The position numbers and the translations under genes were made by a program. From positions 1 through 30,828 of the forward strand of contig CAYIVF010000006.1 in the NCBI GenBank assembly GCA_964366875.1: DNA of 30,828 bases, given 5' to 3'. The notes under the pieces were generated by a model. That model was not told the origin of the DNA, ran no database searches, and saw only the letters and a program-made list of their open reading frames with translations. This DNA comes from CAYIVF01 sp964366875 (GTDB taxonomy: Bacteria > Patescibacteriota > Minisyncoccia > Minisyncoccales > Staskawiczbacteraceae). Below are positions 1 through 7,792 of this stretch, in pieces (within the stretch, counting starts at the first letter, position 1; every line of letters starts with the position of its first letter).

Positions 1-1743
1 AAATATCTTTTTGATTTTTCCAGCTGCAATAATAATTTTAAGATAAACCCTTCGGGACCCAAAGGGTACCCCTCAGGGCAAGGAAAATTATGGTGCGGGC
101 ATTGCCCCAAGTGCATATTTGTTTTTTTGATACTTTCCCCATTTTTATCAAAAGAGGAATTGATAAGCATTTTCGGTAAAAATCTGTTTGCATTTGCAGA
201 TATCGGAATATTGACTACTTTACGAGATATCTTGGGCTTTGGAAGGTCTAAACCTTTTGATTGCGTGGGCACTTACCAAGAAGCAAGAGCAGCATTTTAT
301 ATGTCTAGAGATAAATTTAGAGATGACCTTGCGGGAGAAATCTTCTTGCCCAAAATTGATCCGGACGATAACAGGTATTATTTTAATTACAAAAAAATCC
401 CGCTCAAAATATATTTTCAAGGTAAAAAGAAGCCTCAAGAACTGATAGAAAAAGTTTTTAGAACTCAGCTTTCGTCTGTTCCGGATTATATAAAGTTTTT
501 AGGTATGAGGAACGCCTTAATTTTAGGGTATGGCAAAGAGGGTAAGCTCACGGAAGAATATCTAAAACAAAATTTCCACAATTTAGAAATTGGCATAGGA
601 GACGTAAAGGACGATGCTGATTATTTAGAAAAACAAAAAGATTACGATATAGCCATAAGGTCGCCTGGTGTTGCAAAAGAAAAATTAAAAATTCCATATA
701 CAACAGCCACGAATATATTTTTTTCCTATGTGCGTCGAATACCAGGAGTAAAAATTATAGGAGTTACAGGAACAAAGGGAAAATCGACGACAGCCTCTCT
801 TATTTATCACATCTTAAAAAAATCTGGTAAAAACGCAGAACTTTTGGGCAATATAGGCACGCCGATGCTAACAGCTGTTATGAAAAAAATAAAAGGACGA
901 CCCGCAGGGTACCCCGGGTGCCCCACTATTTTTGTTTTAGAACTTTCAAGCTATCAGTTAGACGATGTTAAATTTTCTCCGGACATAGCTGTTGTTGCGT
1001 CTCTTTTTCCAGAACACATGGATTATCATTACAATATAAAGAATTATTATAGAGCCAAGAAAAATATAATAAAGTATCAAGAAGCAGGAGATGTTTTTGT
1101 TTTTAATCCTAAAAACAAAAAAATGGCAAACTGGTCAAAGCAGACAAAAGCTAAGGCAGTGCCATTTGTATCTGAAAAATTTCTCAACGACGTAAATATA
1201 ACCCTAGTCGGAAAGCATAATAAAGAAAACATAAGAGCTGCCGTTGCAGCTGCAAAGGAGTTTGATATTCCAGACAATAAAATAAAAAAGGCGATTGAAA
1301 CGTTTAAACCATTGCCCCATCGTTTAGAGTTTGTTGGAGAATTTAAAGGTATCAAGTTCTATGACGATGCAATTTCTACAACACCAGAGTCTACAATAAT
1401 AGCTGTAAAATCATTACCGAAAATAGGCACTATCTTTTTAGGCGGGCAAGATAGGGGATACAAATTCTCTAAATTAGCGAAAATAATTAAAAAACACGGC
1501 ATTAAAAATATAGTGCTTTTTCCAGAAACCGGAAAAAAGATTTTTGAATCTTCAAAAGGATTAAACATCCTAGAAACCGAAAGCATGGAAGAAGCAGTTA
1601 GATTTTCATATAAATATACCCAAAAAGGGGAGATTTGTTTATTATCTTGCGCTTCACCGAGCTATTCTTTATGGAAAGACTTTGAAGAAAAAGGAGACCA
1701 GTTTCAGAAGGCAGCGCGTTATTACGGCAAAAATATGAAATAA
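1..1743 (+). CDS. MurL-MurD2 fusion: UDP-MurNAc-L-Ala-L-Glu epimerase / L-glutamate ligase, 5' partial
   Basis: The frame is open from base 1, so the gene starts upstream of the window; TTG at 127 is only the first start-like codon. Two parts are visible. The first roughly 115 codons resemble the C-terminal part of MurL, which epimerises the terminal L-Glu of UDP-MurNAc-L-Ala-L-Glu: WCGHCPKC at bases 91-114, then FLILSPFL, FGKNLF and KPFDCVGT. The rest, from about base 505, is a complete Mur ligase: GVTGTKGKSTTAS for ATP, LELSSYQLD, PEHMDYH, NKENIRAA, PHRLE, LGGQDRGYKF and CASPSYSLWKDFEEKGDQF. Where D-Glu-adding MurD has DSKATN, this reads DDAISTTPES, which fits the L-Glu-adding MurD2. In Xanthomonas MurD2 and MurL are separate proteins that bypass MurI. 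Two in-frame GGTACC mini-elements lie inside (about 48-84 and 892-927). The stop lies in the left arm of a palindromic element. The Mur ligase is certain; the MurL half rests on motif recall. Confidence 0.78.
   Translation, partial: KYLFDFSSCNNNFKINPSGPKGYPSGQGKLWCGHCPKCIFVFLILSPFLSKEELISIFGKNLFAFADIGILTTLRDILGFGRSKPFDCVGTYQEARAAFYMSRDKFRDDLAGEIFLPKIDPDDNRYYFNYKKIPLKIYFQGKKKPQELIEKVFRTQLSSVPDYIKFLGMRNALILGYGKEGKLTEEYLKQNFHNLEIGIGDVKDDADYLEKQKDYDIAIRSPGVAKEKLKIPYTTATNIFFSYVRRIPGVKIIGVTGTKGKSTTASLIYHILKKSGKNAELLGNIGTPMLTAVMKKIKGRPAGYPGCPTIFVLELSSYQLDDVKFSPDIAVVASLFPEHMDYHYNIKNYYRAKKNIIKYQEAGDVFVFNPKNKKMANWSKQTKAKAVPFVSEKFLNDVNITLVGKHNKENIRAAVAAAKEFDIPDNKIKKAIETFKPLPHRLEFVGEFKGIKFYDDAISTTPESTIIAVKSLPKIGTIFLGGQDRGYKFSKLAKIIKKHGIKNIVLFPETGKKIFESSKGLNILETESMEEAVRFSYKYTQKGEICLLSCASPSYSLWKDFEEKGDQFQKAARYYGKNMK
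48..84 (+). repeat. In-frame GGTACC mini-element, copy 1 (in the MurL part)
   Basis: A GC-rich insert in AT-rich coding DNA, centred on GGGTACCC at 64-71 and read as NPSGPKGYPSGQ just before the WCGHCPKC motif. It resembles, in the same orientation relative to the coding strand, the inserts at 892-927 and 21504-21547. All three encode G-Y-P across the palindrome and preserve the frame. Confidence 0.6.
892..927 (+). repeat. In-frame GGTACC mini-element, copy 2 (in the MurD2 part)
   Basis: A short GC-rich stretch read as KGRPAGYPGCPT just before the conserved LELSSYQLD motif, where Mur ligases normally have a short variable loop. The GGGTACCC core (908-915) is flanked by CCCGC and GGGTGCCCC. 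It is the shortest of the three copies. Confidence 0.5.
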
Positions 1744-1801
1744 TTTTTTGGACGCCTCGCCCACGGCCAGCCCGAACAAAAAATTATTTCTTATTTTTGC
1801 C
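1726..1801. repeat. Palindromic element, copy 1 (conserved core, divergent arms)
   Basis: Two 25-nt arms (1726-1750 and 1777-1801) are inverted copies with one mismatch, closing on a 26-nt GC-rich core (1751-1776) that contains CGCCTCGCCCACGGCCA and CCCGAA. The left arm holds the last codons and the stop of murL-murD2. The right arm ends 7 nt before the ftsW start. The core matches the core at 6083-6108 at 23 of 26 positions. The arm inner ends (TAATTTTTTG/CAAAAAATTA) would make a strong RNA hairpin between the two genes. Confidence 0.8.
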
Positions 1802-1808
1802 TCCGATT

Positions 1809-2936
1809 ATGAGACATCATTTCAATTATTATTTATTTTTTCTGATTGTTTTTCTGGTTGCTTTTAGTTTTTTATTTTTGTTCTGCCTTTCTTCGCCAGC
1901 TTCTTTGCAAAGGTTTGGCAACACTAATTATTATTTAATTCATCAGCTTCTTTATGGACTTTTACCCGGAGTTATTTTAGGCCTTGCTGCTTATAAAATT
2001 TCCTTGTCTTTTCTTAAAAAATGGGCGCCAGTATTGCTTATATTAAATCTAATAGTGTTATCTTTGGTTTTTTTGCCAGGAATCGGTTTAAAGTTTTGGG
2101 GAGCTAGCAGGTGGATAAGTATAGGAAATTTCACAATTCAGCCGTCTGAGTTTTTAAAAATCACGGCTATTTTGTATTTATCAGCTTGGATTGCTTCAAA
2201 ACTTTCGGAAGGCAAGAGTTCGGGCTGGAAATCTAATGCCAAAAAAGGTTATCATAATCTAATATACGTATTCGTTCCTTTTACAGTTTTTTTAGGAGTA
2301 ATATCTGCAATCCTGATTTTGCAGCCAGACCTCAGTACTTTGGGCATAATTGCATTAACGTTAGTGGCAATGTATTTTTCGGTAAAGACACCCTTGTGGC
2401 ACATGCTTTTAATGGTCATTGCGGGATTTGGAAGCTTATTGTTTTTAATAAAATTTGAATCATACAGGTTAGACAGATGGCTGATTTTTTTGAATCCAGA
2501 ATCAGACCCCTTAGGCAAAGGCTTTCAACTAAGGCAGTCCTTGATTTCTTTAGGGTCTGGAGGGCTTTTTGGCAAAGGCTTAGGCATGTCTACTCAGAAG
2601 TTTGGTTATTTGCCTCAAGCAATGTCAGATTCTATTTTTGCCATAGTGGGCGAGGAGTTAGGAATAATCGGCGGCGTGATTCTAATTTCTTTGTTTCTTT
2701 TGTTTTTTTGGTTGGGAATAAAAATCGCCAAAAGCTCAAAAGACAGATTTCCTAAACTAACAGCTATAGGTATTACTTTTTGGATAACTTTGCAGGCGTT
2801 TATAAATATATCTTCAGCTGCAGGAATTTTTCCTTTAGCTGGCATCCCATTGCCATTTTTTAGCTATGGAGGCTCGCATTTAGTAGCTGAATTAATCGGC
2901 GTAGGCCTTTTATTAAATATTTCTAAAAATACTTAA
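1809..2936 (+). CDS. ftsW: FtsW/RodA/SpoVE-family lipid II polymerase (FtsW)
   Basis: SEDS-family peptidoglycan glycosyltransferase of the division septum; it polymerises lipid II with a partner class B penicillin-binding protein. The protein is almost wholly hydrophobic with about ten membrane segments. Family signatures: QPSEFLKI, ILQPDLSTLGI, GKGFQLRQSLISLGSGG, GKGLGMSTQKFGYLPQAMSDSIFA, and the C-terminal PLPFFSYGGSHLV. The ATG at 1809 is preferred to an in-frame TTG at 1797 because the region just upstream is the arm of a palindromic element; no good Shine-Dalgarno is visible. It lies between murL-murD2 and murG, 3 nt from murG, which argues for FtsW rather than RodA. About 376 residues, normal for the family. 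Confidence 0.9.
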   Translation: MRHHFNYYLFFLIVFLVAFSFLFLFCLSSPASLQRFGNTNYYLIHQLLYGLLPGVILGLAAYKISLSFLKKWAPVLLILNLIVLSLVFLPGIGLKFWGASRWISIGNFTIQPSEFLKITAILYLSAWIASKLSEGKSSGWKSNAKKGYHNLIYVFVPFTVFLGVISAILILQPDLSTLGIIALTLVAMYFSVKTPLWHMLLMVIAGFGSLLFLIKFESYRLDRWLIFLNPESDPLGKGFQLRQSLISLGSGGLFGKGLGMSTQKFGYLPQAMSDSIFAIVGEELGIIGGVILISLFLLFFWLGIKIAKSSKDRFPKLTAIGITFWITLQAFINISSAAGIFPLAGIPLPFFSYGGSHLVAELIGVGLLLNISKNT

Positions 2937-2939
2937 TAC

Positions 2940-4097
2940 ATGAAAATACTTTTTACAGGCGGTGGAACTGGCGGGCACGTATATCCTTTGGTCGCCATTA
3001 TCAGGGAAATAAGGAGGGTTTATCCTAAAAAGAATTTAGAGTTTTATTATTTGGGCCCCAAAGATGAGTTCGGCCTAATTTTGCTATCCCAAGAAGATTT
3101 TATAATAAAAACAATAGTTTCAGGTAAAATCAGGAGATATTTTTCTAGGTCGGGATTTTCTGCTTCGCAGATAAATCTTGCGACCCTTTGGCAGAATGTT
3201 GTTGATATTTTATTTAAGATTCCTTTCGGAGTTTTACAAAGTTTCTTTCTGCTTTTAAAACTAAAGCCCGATTTAGTTTTTAGCAAAGGAGGGTCTGGCT
3301 CTATTGCTGTGACCTGGTCAGCCAGATTTTTAAAGATACCTGTGTTTTTGCACGAGTCAGACGTTGTGCCCGGTCTTTCAAACCAAACTACTTGCAAATG
3401 GGCTAAAAAGATTTTCATATCCTTTCCAAAAACAGAGTATTTTGATCCCCAAAAAACAACTTTAACAGGAAACCCCATAAGAAAAGAAATACTTGAGGGC
3501 GACACAGAGAGGGCAGGGGAGTTGTTTAATTTAACATATTCTAAGCCGATATTCTTAATAATGGGGGGTTCTCAAGGCTCGGAATCTATAAATGATTTTA
3601 TCTTGCGGATTTTAAATGATTTATTAAAAAATTACGAGATAATTCATATAACAGGAAGAGAGAACATCAAAGAAACTCAAGGTGAGGCACAAGTTGTTAT
3701 AAGTAAAGATTTAGATAAGTATTATCATCCAGTAGGGTTTTTAGATGAAGAGAAAATAAAGCATGCGTATAAAGCAGCAGATTTGATAATTTCTCGTTCC
3801 GGTTCCGGCTCTATCTTTGAAATTGCCGCAGTCGGAAAGCCCAGTATTTTAATTCCTTTGCCTTCCTCAGCCTCAGACCACCAGGCAAAGAATGCCTATG
3901 TTTACGCCGACACGGGAGCTGGCATAGTAGTTGAGCAGGAAAATTTAACACCCAACTTTTTTTTAGAAAAAATTCAGTTGCTGTTTTTACACCCTGAAAA
4001 ATTAGAACAAATGCGCCAAGCAGCTTTAGCTTTCGCAAAACCTTTGGCAGCCAGAGCAATTGCTCGCGAGATATTAGAGTTTTTAATGTTAGACTAA
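2940..4097 (+). CDS. murG: UDP-GlcNAc--undecaprenyl-PP-MurNAc-pentapeptide GlcNAc transferase MurG
   Basis: GT28 glycosyltransferase that converts lipid I to lipid II on the inner face of the membrane. The N-terminal GGGTGGHVYPLVAI (residues 7-20) is the glycine-rich acceptor-side loop. HESDVVPGLSN replaces the common HEQNAVPGLTN. GGSQGSESIN lies at about residue 205, and the C-terminal domain has the sugar-nucleotide-binding region (ISRSGSGSIFEIAA, PSILIPLPSSASDHQ with N-A). Length 385 is typical. It starts 3 nt after ftsW and ends 3 nt before gltX, so the genes are surely co-transcribed. Confidence 0.95.
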   Translation: MKILFTGGGTGGHVYPLVAIIREIRRVYPKKNLEFYYLGPKDEFGLILLSQEDFIIKTIVSGKIRRYFSRSGFSASQINLATLWQNVVDILFKIPFGVLQSFFLLLKLKPDLVFSKGGSGSIAVTWSARFLKIPVFLHESDVVPGLSNQTTCKWAKKIFISFPKTEYFDPQKTTLTGNPIRKEILEGDTERAGELFNLTYSKPIFLIMGGSQGSESINDFILRILNDLLKNYEIIHITGRENIKETQGEAQVVISKDLDKYYHPVGFLDEEKIKHAYKAADLIISRSGSGSIFEIAAVGKPSILIPLPSSASDHQAKNAYVYADTGAGIVVEQENLTPNFFLEKIQLLFLHPEKLEQMRQAALAFAKPLAARAIAREILEFLMLD

Positions 4098-4100
4098 GTT

Positions 4101-5591
4101 ATGGCCAAAAAACAAGAAATAAAAAAAATTAGGGTTCGTTTTGCTCCGTCACCAACCGGGCCTCTGCATATTGGAGGGGCAAGGACTGCTTTGTTTAATT
4201 ATCTTTTTGCGAAAAAAAACAAAGGCAAGTTTATTTTGAGAATTGAAGACACAGATGCAGAAAGGTCAGAATTAAAATGGGTGCAGGAGATTATAGATGA
4301 ATTAAAATGGCTGGGTATAGTCTGGGACGAGGGGCCGGATATTGACGGCGAATTCGGCCCGTATAAACAGTCGCAGCGCTTGGATATTTACAAAAAATAT
4401 TTGGAAAACCTTTTAGAGCAGAACAAAGCATATTATTGCTTTTGCACAGAAGATGAATTAGAAAACAAGCGCCAGGAACAAATGGCTAGGGGAATAGCCC
4501 CAAAATACGACGGCAAGTGCGCTAATTTACCCGCCGAAATTGTTCAGAAAAATTTGAAAGAAGGAATGCCGTCTGTCATAAGGTTCAGGGTTCCAAATAA
4601 AAAAGTTAAGTTCTATGATTTGATTAGGGGCGAAGTAGAATTTGATGCAGGACTCTTGGGAGATGTGGTAATTGCCAAAAATTTTGATAATCCTTTATAC
4701 CATTTTGCAGTTGTTGTTGATGATTTTGAAATGCAGATAAGTCACGTTATCAGAGGCGAGGAGCATTTATCCAATACGCCAAGACAGATTTTATTACAGC
4801 AGGCACTGGGATTTAATATGCCCGTGTATGCGCATCTTCCTTTGATGCTTAATCCAGACCGCAGCAAGCTTTCAAAACGTCACGGCGATGTGGCATTGGC
4901 AGATTATCACAAGCAAGGTTATTTGCCCGATGCATTGGTTAATTTTATGGTCCTTCTCGGTTGGAATCCGGGAACAGAAAAAGAAGTATTCTCTTTGGCT
5001 CACCTTGTTAAAGAGTTTTCCATAGAAAAAGTGCAAAAAGCCGGAGCTGTATTTAACGTGCAGAGGTTGGATTTTCTAAACGGACTTTATATACGCGAAA
5101 AATCAATAGAAAAATTAACAGAACTTTGCGCCCCGTATCTTAAAGATGCAGGGCTTTTGGTGCAAGGCCAGGTGTCCCAAAACAGATTGCAAAAAATTGT
5201 TGAGGTTTCCAAAACAAGAATGAAAAAACTTTCAGAAATAGTTGAATTATCAGATTTCTTTTTTAAAGATAAACTAAACTACGACAAAAATTTGCTTAAA
5301 TGGCAGAAGATGGGGGAGGGAGAGGTGAAGGAGTCGCTTTCTGTATCGGAAAAGGTGTTATCTAAAGCTGAAAAATGGGATTTGAAAGATTTAGAAAAAG
5401 AATTGTTCTTTGCTGCTGAAAAATTTAATTTGGAAAAAGGATACCCGGAAAAGAACAGGGGATTTCTGCTTTGGCCATTGCGGGTGGCGTTGTCCGGCAA
5501 AGAGGCATCAGCCAGCCCGTTTGAAATAGCCGACATTTTAGGCAAAGAAAAAACCTTAAAACGCGTAAAAGAAGCGATAAAATTGCTTTAA
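4101..5591 (+). CDS. gltX: Glutamyl-tRNA synthetase
   Basis: Class I aminoacyl-tRNA synthetase charging tRNA-Glu, and possibly tRNA-Gln if the organism uses the amidotransferase route. HIGH motif in RFAPSPTGPLHIGGARTALF (residues 12-31), KMSKS equivalent SKLSKRHGD at about 255, followed by a helical anticodon-binding domain (FSIEKVQKAGAVFNVQRLDFLNG). A cysteine-containing insert (YYCFCTEDE, later YDGKC) is the usual position of the zinc-binding region. 496 residues, full length. It follows murG after 3 nt, so a translation gene is embedded in the envelope operon. Confidence 0.95.
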   Translation: MAKKQEIKKIRVRFAPSPTGPLHIGGARTALFNYLFAKKNKGKFILRIEDTDAERSELKWVQEIIDELKWLGIVWDEGPDIDGEFGPYKQSQRLDIYKKYLENLLEQNKAYYCFCTEDELENKRQEQMARGIAPKYDGKCANLPAEIVQKNLKEGMPSVIRFRVPNKKVKFYDLIRGEVEFDAGLLGDVVIAKNFDNPLYHFAVVVDDFEMQISHVIRGEEHLSNTPRQILLQQALGFNMPVYAHLPLMLNPDRSKLSKRHGDVALADYHKQGYLPDALVNFMVLLGWNPGTEKEVFSLAHLVKEFSIEKVQKAGAVFNVQRLDFLNGLYIREKSIEKLTELCAPYLKDAGLLVQGQVSQNRLQKIVEVSKTRMKKLSEIVELSDFFFKDKLNYDKNLLKWQKMGEGEVKESLSVSEKVLSKAEKWDLKDLEKELFFAAEKFNLEKGYPEKNRGFLLWPLRVALSGKEASASPFEIADILGKEKTLKRVKEAIKLL

Positions 5592-5610
5592 TTGCATAGT
5601 CTATTTAAAT

Positions 5611-6009
5611 ATGTTTTATTTTGCCACACCACACGCAAAAACAGGAATAAAAGATTATAAATTAGATTCTGAAAAGTTAGATAGGAATGATTATTTTACA
5701 AAGTTTTTAGAGAAAAATGGTCTTAAGATATTTTTGCCTATAAGAGATGCAGACCAAACTCTATCAGGGACAAAACTTTTAGATTTAGAACTCGATGTGA
5801 TAAAAAATTGTGAAGCTATTATTATTGTTTTGTCCGATACGCGGGGCATTTATATGGAGGCGGGTTATGCAAAGGCTCTTGGTAAAAAAGTGGTTGGCTT
5901 AAAAGTTCCAGAGACAAGAGAATTTAGCGACTGGGGAAAATCATTTTTTGATTATATCGCCAAAGACGAAAAAGATTTATTAAGCTATCTTAAAAATTTA
6001 ACTAAATAA
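5611..6009 (+). CDS. Nucleoside 2-deoxyribosyltransferase-like protein
   Basis: A 132-residue Rossmann-like protein of the nucleoside 2-deoxyribosyltransferase family, which swaps bases between deoxynucleosides or hydrolyses the N-glycosidic bond. N-terminal FYFATPH is the substrate-binding strand. LDLELDVIKNCEAIIIVLSD carries the conserved acidic residue and strand, and GIYMEAGYAKALGKKVVGL contains the expected catalytic Glu in the G-x-x-x-E-x-G-Y-A motif. It starts 19 nt after gltX and is probably read through from it. The substrate cannot be told from sequence; a nucleotide-salvage or house-cleaning role is inferred. Confidence 0.75.
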   Translation: MFYFATPHAKTGIKDYKLDSEKLDRNDYFTKFLEKNGLKIFLPIRDADQTLSGTKLLDLELDVIKNCEAIIIVLSDTRGIYMEAGYAKALGKKVVGLKVPETREFSDWGKSFFDYIAKDEKDLLSYLKNLTK

Positions 6010-6029
6010 AGGAATGCTTCGTTAGTTTT

Positions 6030-6051
6030 ATTGTGCGACTATTGTGCGACA
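6030..6051. repeat. Intergenic motif ATTGTGCGACAAT, two tandem copies
   Basis: Two head-to-tail copies (6030-6040 and 6041-6051) of an 11-13 nt quasi-palindrome, TTGT-CGC-ACAA on one strand, lie 20 nt after the deoxyribosyltransferase stop. The same word occurs at 7593, 7627, 8347, 15196 and 25010, always between genes. Confidence 0.7.
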
Positions 6052-6060
6052 AAATATGAT

Positions 6061-6131
6061 GTAAAAATAAGGATATTTTTTGCGCGCCTCGCCCACGGCC
6101 AACCCGAACAAAAAATTATCCTTATTTTTAC
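6061..6131. repeat. Palindromic element, copy 2
   Basis: Arms 6061-6082 and 6109-6131 are perfect inverted copies apart from one bulged A. The 26-nt core (6083-6108) matches copy 1 at 23 of 26 positions. The arms follow the same pattern as copy 1 (purine, A-run, TAAG, TAATTTTTTG) but differ in sequence, and both arms differ together. The element ends 11 nt before the start of the downstream membrane protein, so the hairpin would sit in its leader RNA. Confidence 0.8.
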
Positions 6132-6141
6132 TCTAAATTAT

Positions 6142-6522
6142 ATGCAAGAAGGATTTATAAAATATATCGTGATTATAGCTGTTATACTAATAGTGGTTTT
6201 TTTGAGCCAGCAGGCATATTTTAGGGGAATTGGTAAAAACATATTTTTGCAAGGAGCTAACGTGGCCCAAGACTACCTCACTAAAGGCTCTAATTGGGCC
6301 AAAGATAGCGTTTACCCCAAAATAAGCGGGGAAGTGCAGAAGAGGGGAGATATAATAAAGAATGAAATTAATGCAGAAAAAGAAAAAATTTCTGAAACAA
6401 TCGGAGAAAAAATAAAAAGTTATTTTTCTGGAGTGGCAGATAGTATATTTCATCCCGGCAAAGCCAAGCAAAACCAAGCTTGTCCGCCAACTGAGCCGTC
6501 CCAAATGCCGCCTAGTCAATAA
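6142..6522 (+). CDS. Hypothetical membrane-anchored coiled-coil protein
   Basis: About 126 residues with no family I recognise. An N-terminal membrane segment (residues 6-22, IKYIVIIAVILIVVFLS) is followed by a basic/aromatic stretch and a long charged helix (GEVQKRGDIIKNEINAEKEKISETIGEKIKSYF) likely to form a coiled coil. The tail is proline-rich and ends PSQMPPSQ. The ATG at 6142 is chosen because an upstream in-frame start at 6031 would run coding through the palindromic element and the TTGTGCGACAA motif. It lies upstream of the Xer recombinase but has a separate promoter arrangement; a functional link is not evident. Confidence 0.65.
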   Translation: MQEGFIKYIVIIAVILIVVFLSQQAYFRGIGKNIFLQGANVAQDYLTKGSNWAKDSVYPKISGEVQKRGDIIKNEINAEKEKISETIGEKIKSYFSGVADSIFHPGKAKQNQACPPTEPSQMPPSQ

Positions 6523-6529
6523 AACCACC

Positions 6530-6559
6530 TTGACAGGCCATTAGGGGATGGCTTATTAT
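6530..6559 (+). promoter_or_regulatory. Promoter upstream of xerC (distal)
   Basis: A perfect -35 TTGACA (6530-6535), 18-nt spacer and -10 TATTAT (6554-6559), 64 nt ahead of the recombinase start and just after the stop of the preceding gene. Confidence 0.6.
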
Positions 6560-6584
6560 TAATATAGGTAAGGTTCGTAAAATG

Positions 6585-6613
6585 TTGGTAAAGAGTATAT
6601 TCAAGACTATAAT
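6585..6613 (+). promoter_or_regulatory. Proximal xerC promoter, probably leaderless transcript
   Basis: TTGGTA (6585-6590), 17-nt spacer and a perfect TATAAT (6608-6613). The expected transcription start, about 7 nt downstream, falls within a few bases of the xerC ATG at 6623. There is no Shine-Dalgarno, so the mRNA would be leaderless. Confidence 0.5.
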
Positions 6614-6622
6614 CACAATAAC

Positions 6623-7582
6623 ATGGAACAATCGGCTAAGCCATTAATAAAACACATAAATGACTTTTTAGATTATTGCGACGTAGAAAAAGGATTACGC
6701 AATAATACTCAAAAGAATTATCAGGAATATCTAAATAAATTTTTTGGATGGTTAAAATACAAGAATTTAGAAGGCCTGCTCCCCCATCAATTGACCAAAG
6801 ACCATATTTGGGAGTACAGATTATACCTTTCTCGCTATCAGAATCCCAAAACAGGCAAGTCCCTCAAAAAGACCACCCAGAACTACTATTTAATCGCTTT
6901 AAGGGCGTTTTTAGCCTATTTTATAGCTAAAGACATAGTTTCACTAGCGCCGGGCAAAATAACCCTTCCTAAGCCCGATAAAAGCGTTAAAACCGTTAAA
7001 TTCCTTAATCTAGAGCAGATTGAGAAGCTTTTAACAGCTGCCGAGCCAAAAGACAATATTAGGCTGCGAGATAGGGCTATTTTAGAAACCTTGTTTTCAA
7101 CCGGGCTTAGAATCGCCGAACTTGTATCTCTTAACGTTGAACAGTTTGCTAATATAAAAAACAAGAAAGATTTTGAGCTAGGCGTTATCGGAAAAGGAGG
7201 CAACCCTAGAACAGTCTATTTTTCAGAAAGAGCTTTAGGTTGGATAAGAAAATATTTAGAAGCTCGAAAAGACAAAGAAAAGCCGCTATTTATCAATACC
7301 AGATCCAGAAAAGATGCCGATAGCCGGCTCACAGCCCGTTATATTGAAAAGCTCGTCAAAAAATATGCTATGTTATCGGGCATCCCAATGTTTACAACTC
7401 CTCACACGCTCCGCCATTCTTACGCTACGGATTTACTTACTCAGGGCGTTGACTTGCGTACGATTCAAGAATTTTTAGGACACAGAAGCATAATGACCAC
7501 TCAGATATACACCCACGTAACAAATAAACGCCTACGCGACATACACCGCCAGTTCCATAGCGGTAAAGATTTGAAAGAATAA
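6623..7582 (+). CDS. Tyrosine recombinase of the Xer family
   Basis: Integrase-family recombinase of 319 residues, the size of chromosomal XerC/D/A. An N-terminal SAM-like DNA-binding domain (residues 1-100) precedes the catalytic domain. Catalytic residues are visible: Arg in STGLRIAELVSLN (about 171), Lys in VIGKGGNPRTVYF, His and Arg in TPHTLRHSYATDLL, His in FLGHRSIMTTQ, and nucleophile Tyr in IYTHV. No other integrase is seen nearby and there is no mobile-element context, so a chromosome-dimer-resolving Xer is most likely. The ATG at 6623 is supported by the promoter spacing. The gene is bracketed by copies of the TTGTGCGACAA motif. Confidence 0.88.
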   Translation: MEQSAKPLIKHINDFLDYCDVEKGLRNNTQKNYQEYLNKFFGWLKYKNLEGLLPHQLTKDHIWEYRLYLSRYQNPKTGKSLKKTTQNYYLIALRAFLAYFIAKDIVSLAPGKITLPKPDKSVKTVKFLNLEQIEKLLTAAEPKDNIRLRDRAILETLFSTGLRIAELVSLNVEQFANIKNKKDFELGVIGKGGNPRTVYFSERALGWIRKYLEARKDKEKPLFINTRSRKDADSRLTARYIEKLVKKYAMLSGIPMFTTPHTLRHSYATDLLTQGVDLRTIQEFLGHRSIMTTQIYTHVTNKRLRDIHRQFHSGKDLKE

Positions 7583-7592
7583 GACATAAAAT

Positions 7593-7637
7593 TGTCGCAC
7601 AATAAGAAACTCGCTTGACAAAGTATTGTCGCACAAT
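7593..7637. repeat. Two copies of the TGTCGCACAAT motif
   Basis: Copies at 7593-7603 and 7627-7637, both in the orientation opposite to the pair at 6030-6051, begin 11 nt after the xerC stop. Together they flank the recombinase gene with inverted motif pairs. Confidence 0.65.
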
Positions 7638-7654
7638 TAAATATCTGTTATAAT
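7626..7654 (+). promoter_or_regulatory. Possible promoter for the LAGLIDADG gene, overlapping a motif copy
   Basis: TTGTCG (7626-7631), 17-nt spacer and perfect TATAAT (7649-7654). The -35 lies inside a TTGTCGCACAAT copy, so a protein bound to the motif would occlude it. The transcript would begin at about 7661 and immediately form the palindromic element. Confidence 0.45.
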
Positions 7655-7666
7655 AATATATATATG

Positions 7667-7780
7667 TGGAAATAAGAATATTTTTTCAGTTCGGGTTCGG
7701 GTCGCGAGAGCTTCCCGCTGTGCGGGAGCTCCCAACCTAGGCCGTAGGTTTGGCGCGCTGAAAAAATATTCTTATTTCCA
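7667..7780. repeat. Palindromic element, copy 3 (long core)
   Basis: A perfect 23-nt inverted repeat (7667-7689 and 7758-7780) encloses a 68-nt core. Read from its left end the core begins TTCGGGTT and ends GGCGCG, exactly the two ends of the reverse complement of the copy-2 core, so it is the same element inverted with about 42 extra nt in the middle. The extra part folds into two further hairpins (GAGCT-CCCGC/GCGGG-AGCTC and CCAACCTA/TAGGTTTGG). The whole element lies 12 nt ahead of the next start codon. Confidence 0.8.
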
Positions 7781-7792
7781 CCATAAAAAAAC

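Noticed and set aside
6031..6141. N-terminal extension of the coiled-coil membrane protein
   Set aside because: The extension would translate the TTGTGCGACAA motif and palindromic element copy 2; the ATG at 6142 gives a normal membrane-anchor start.
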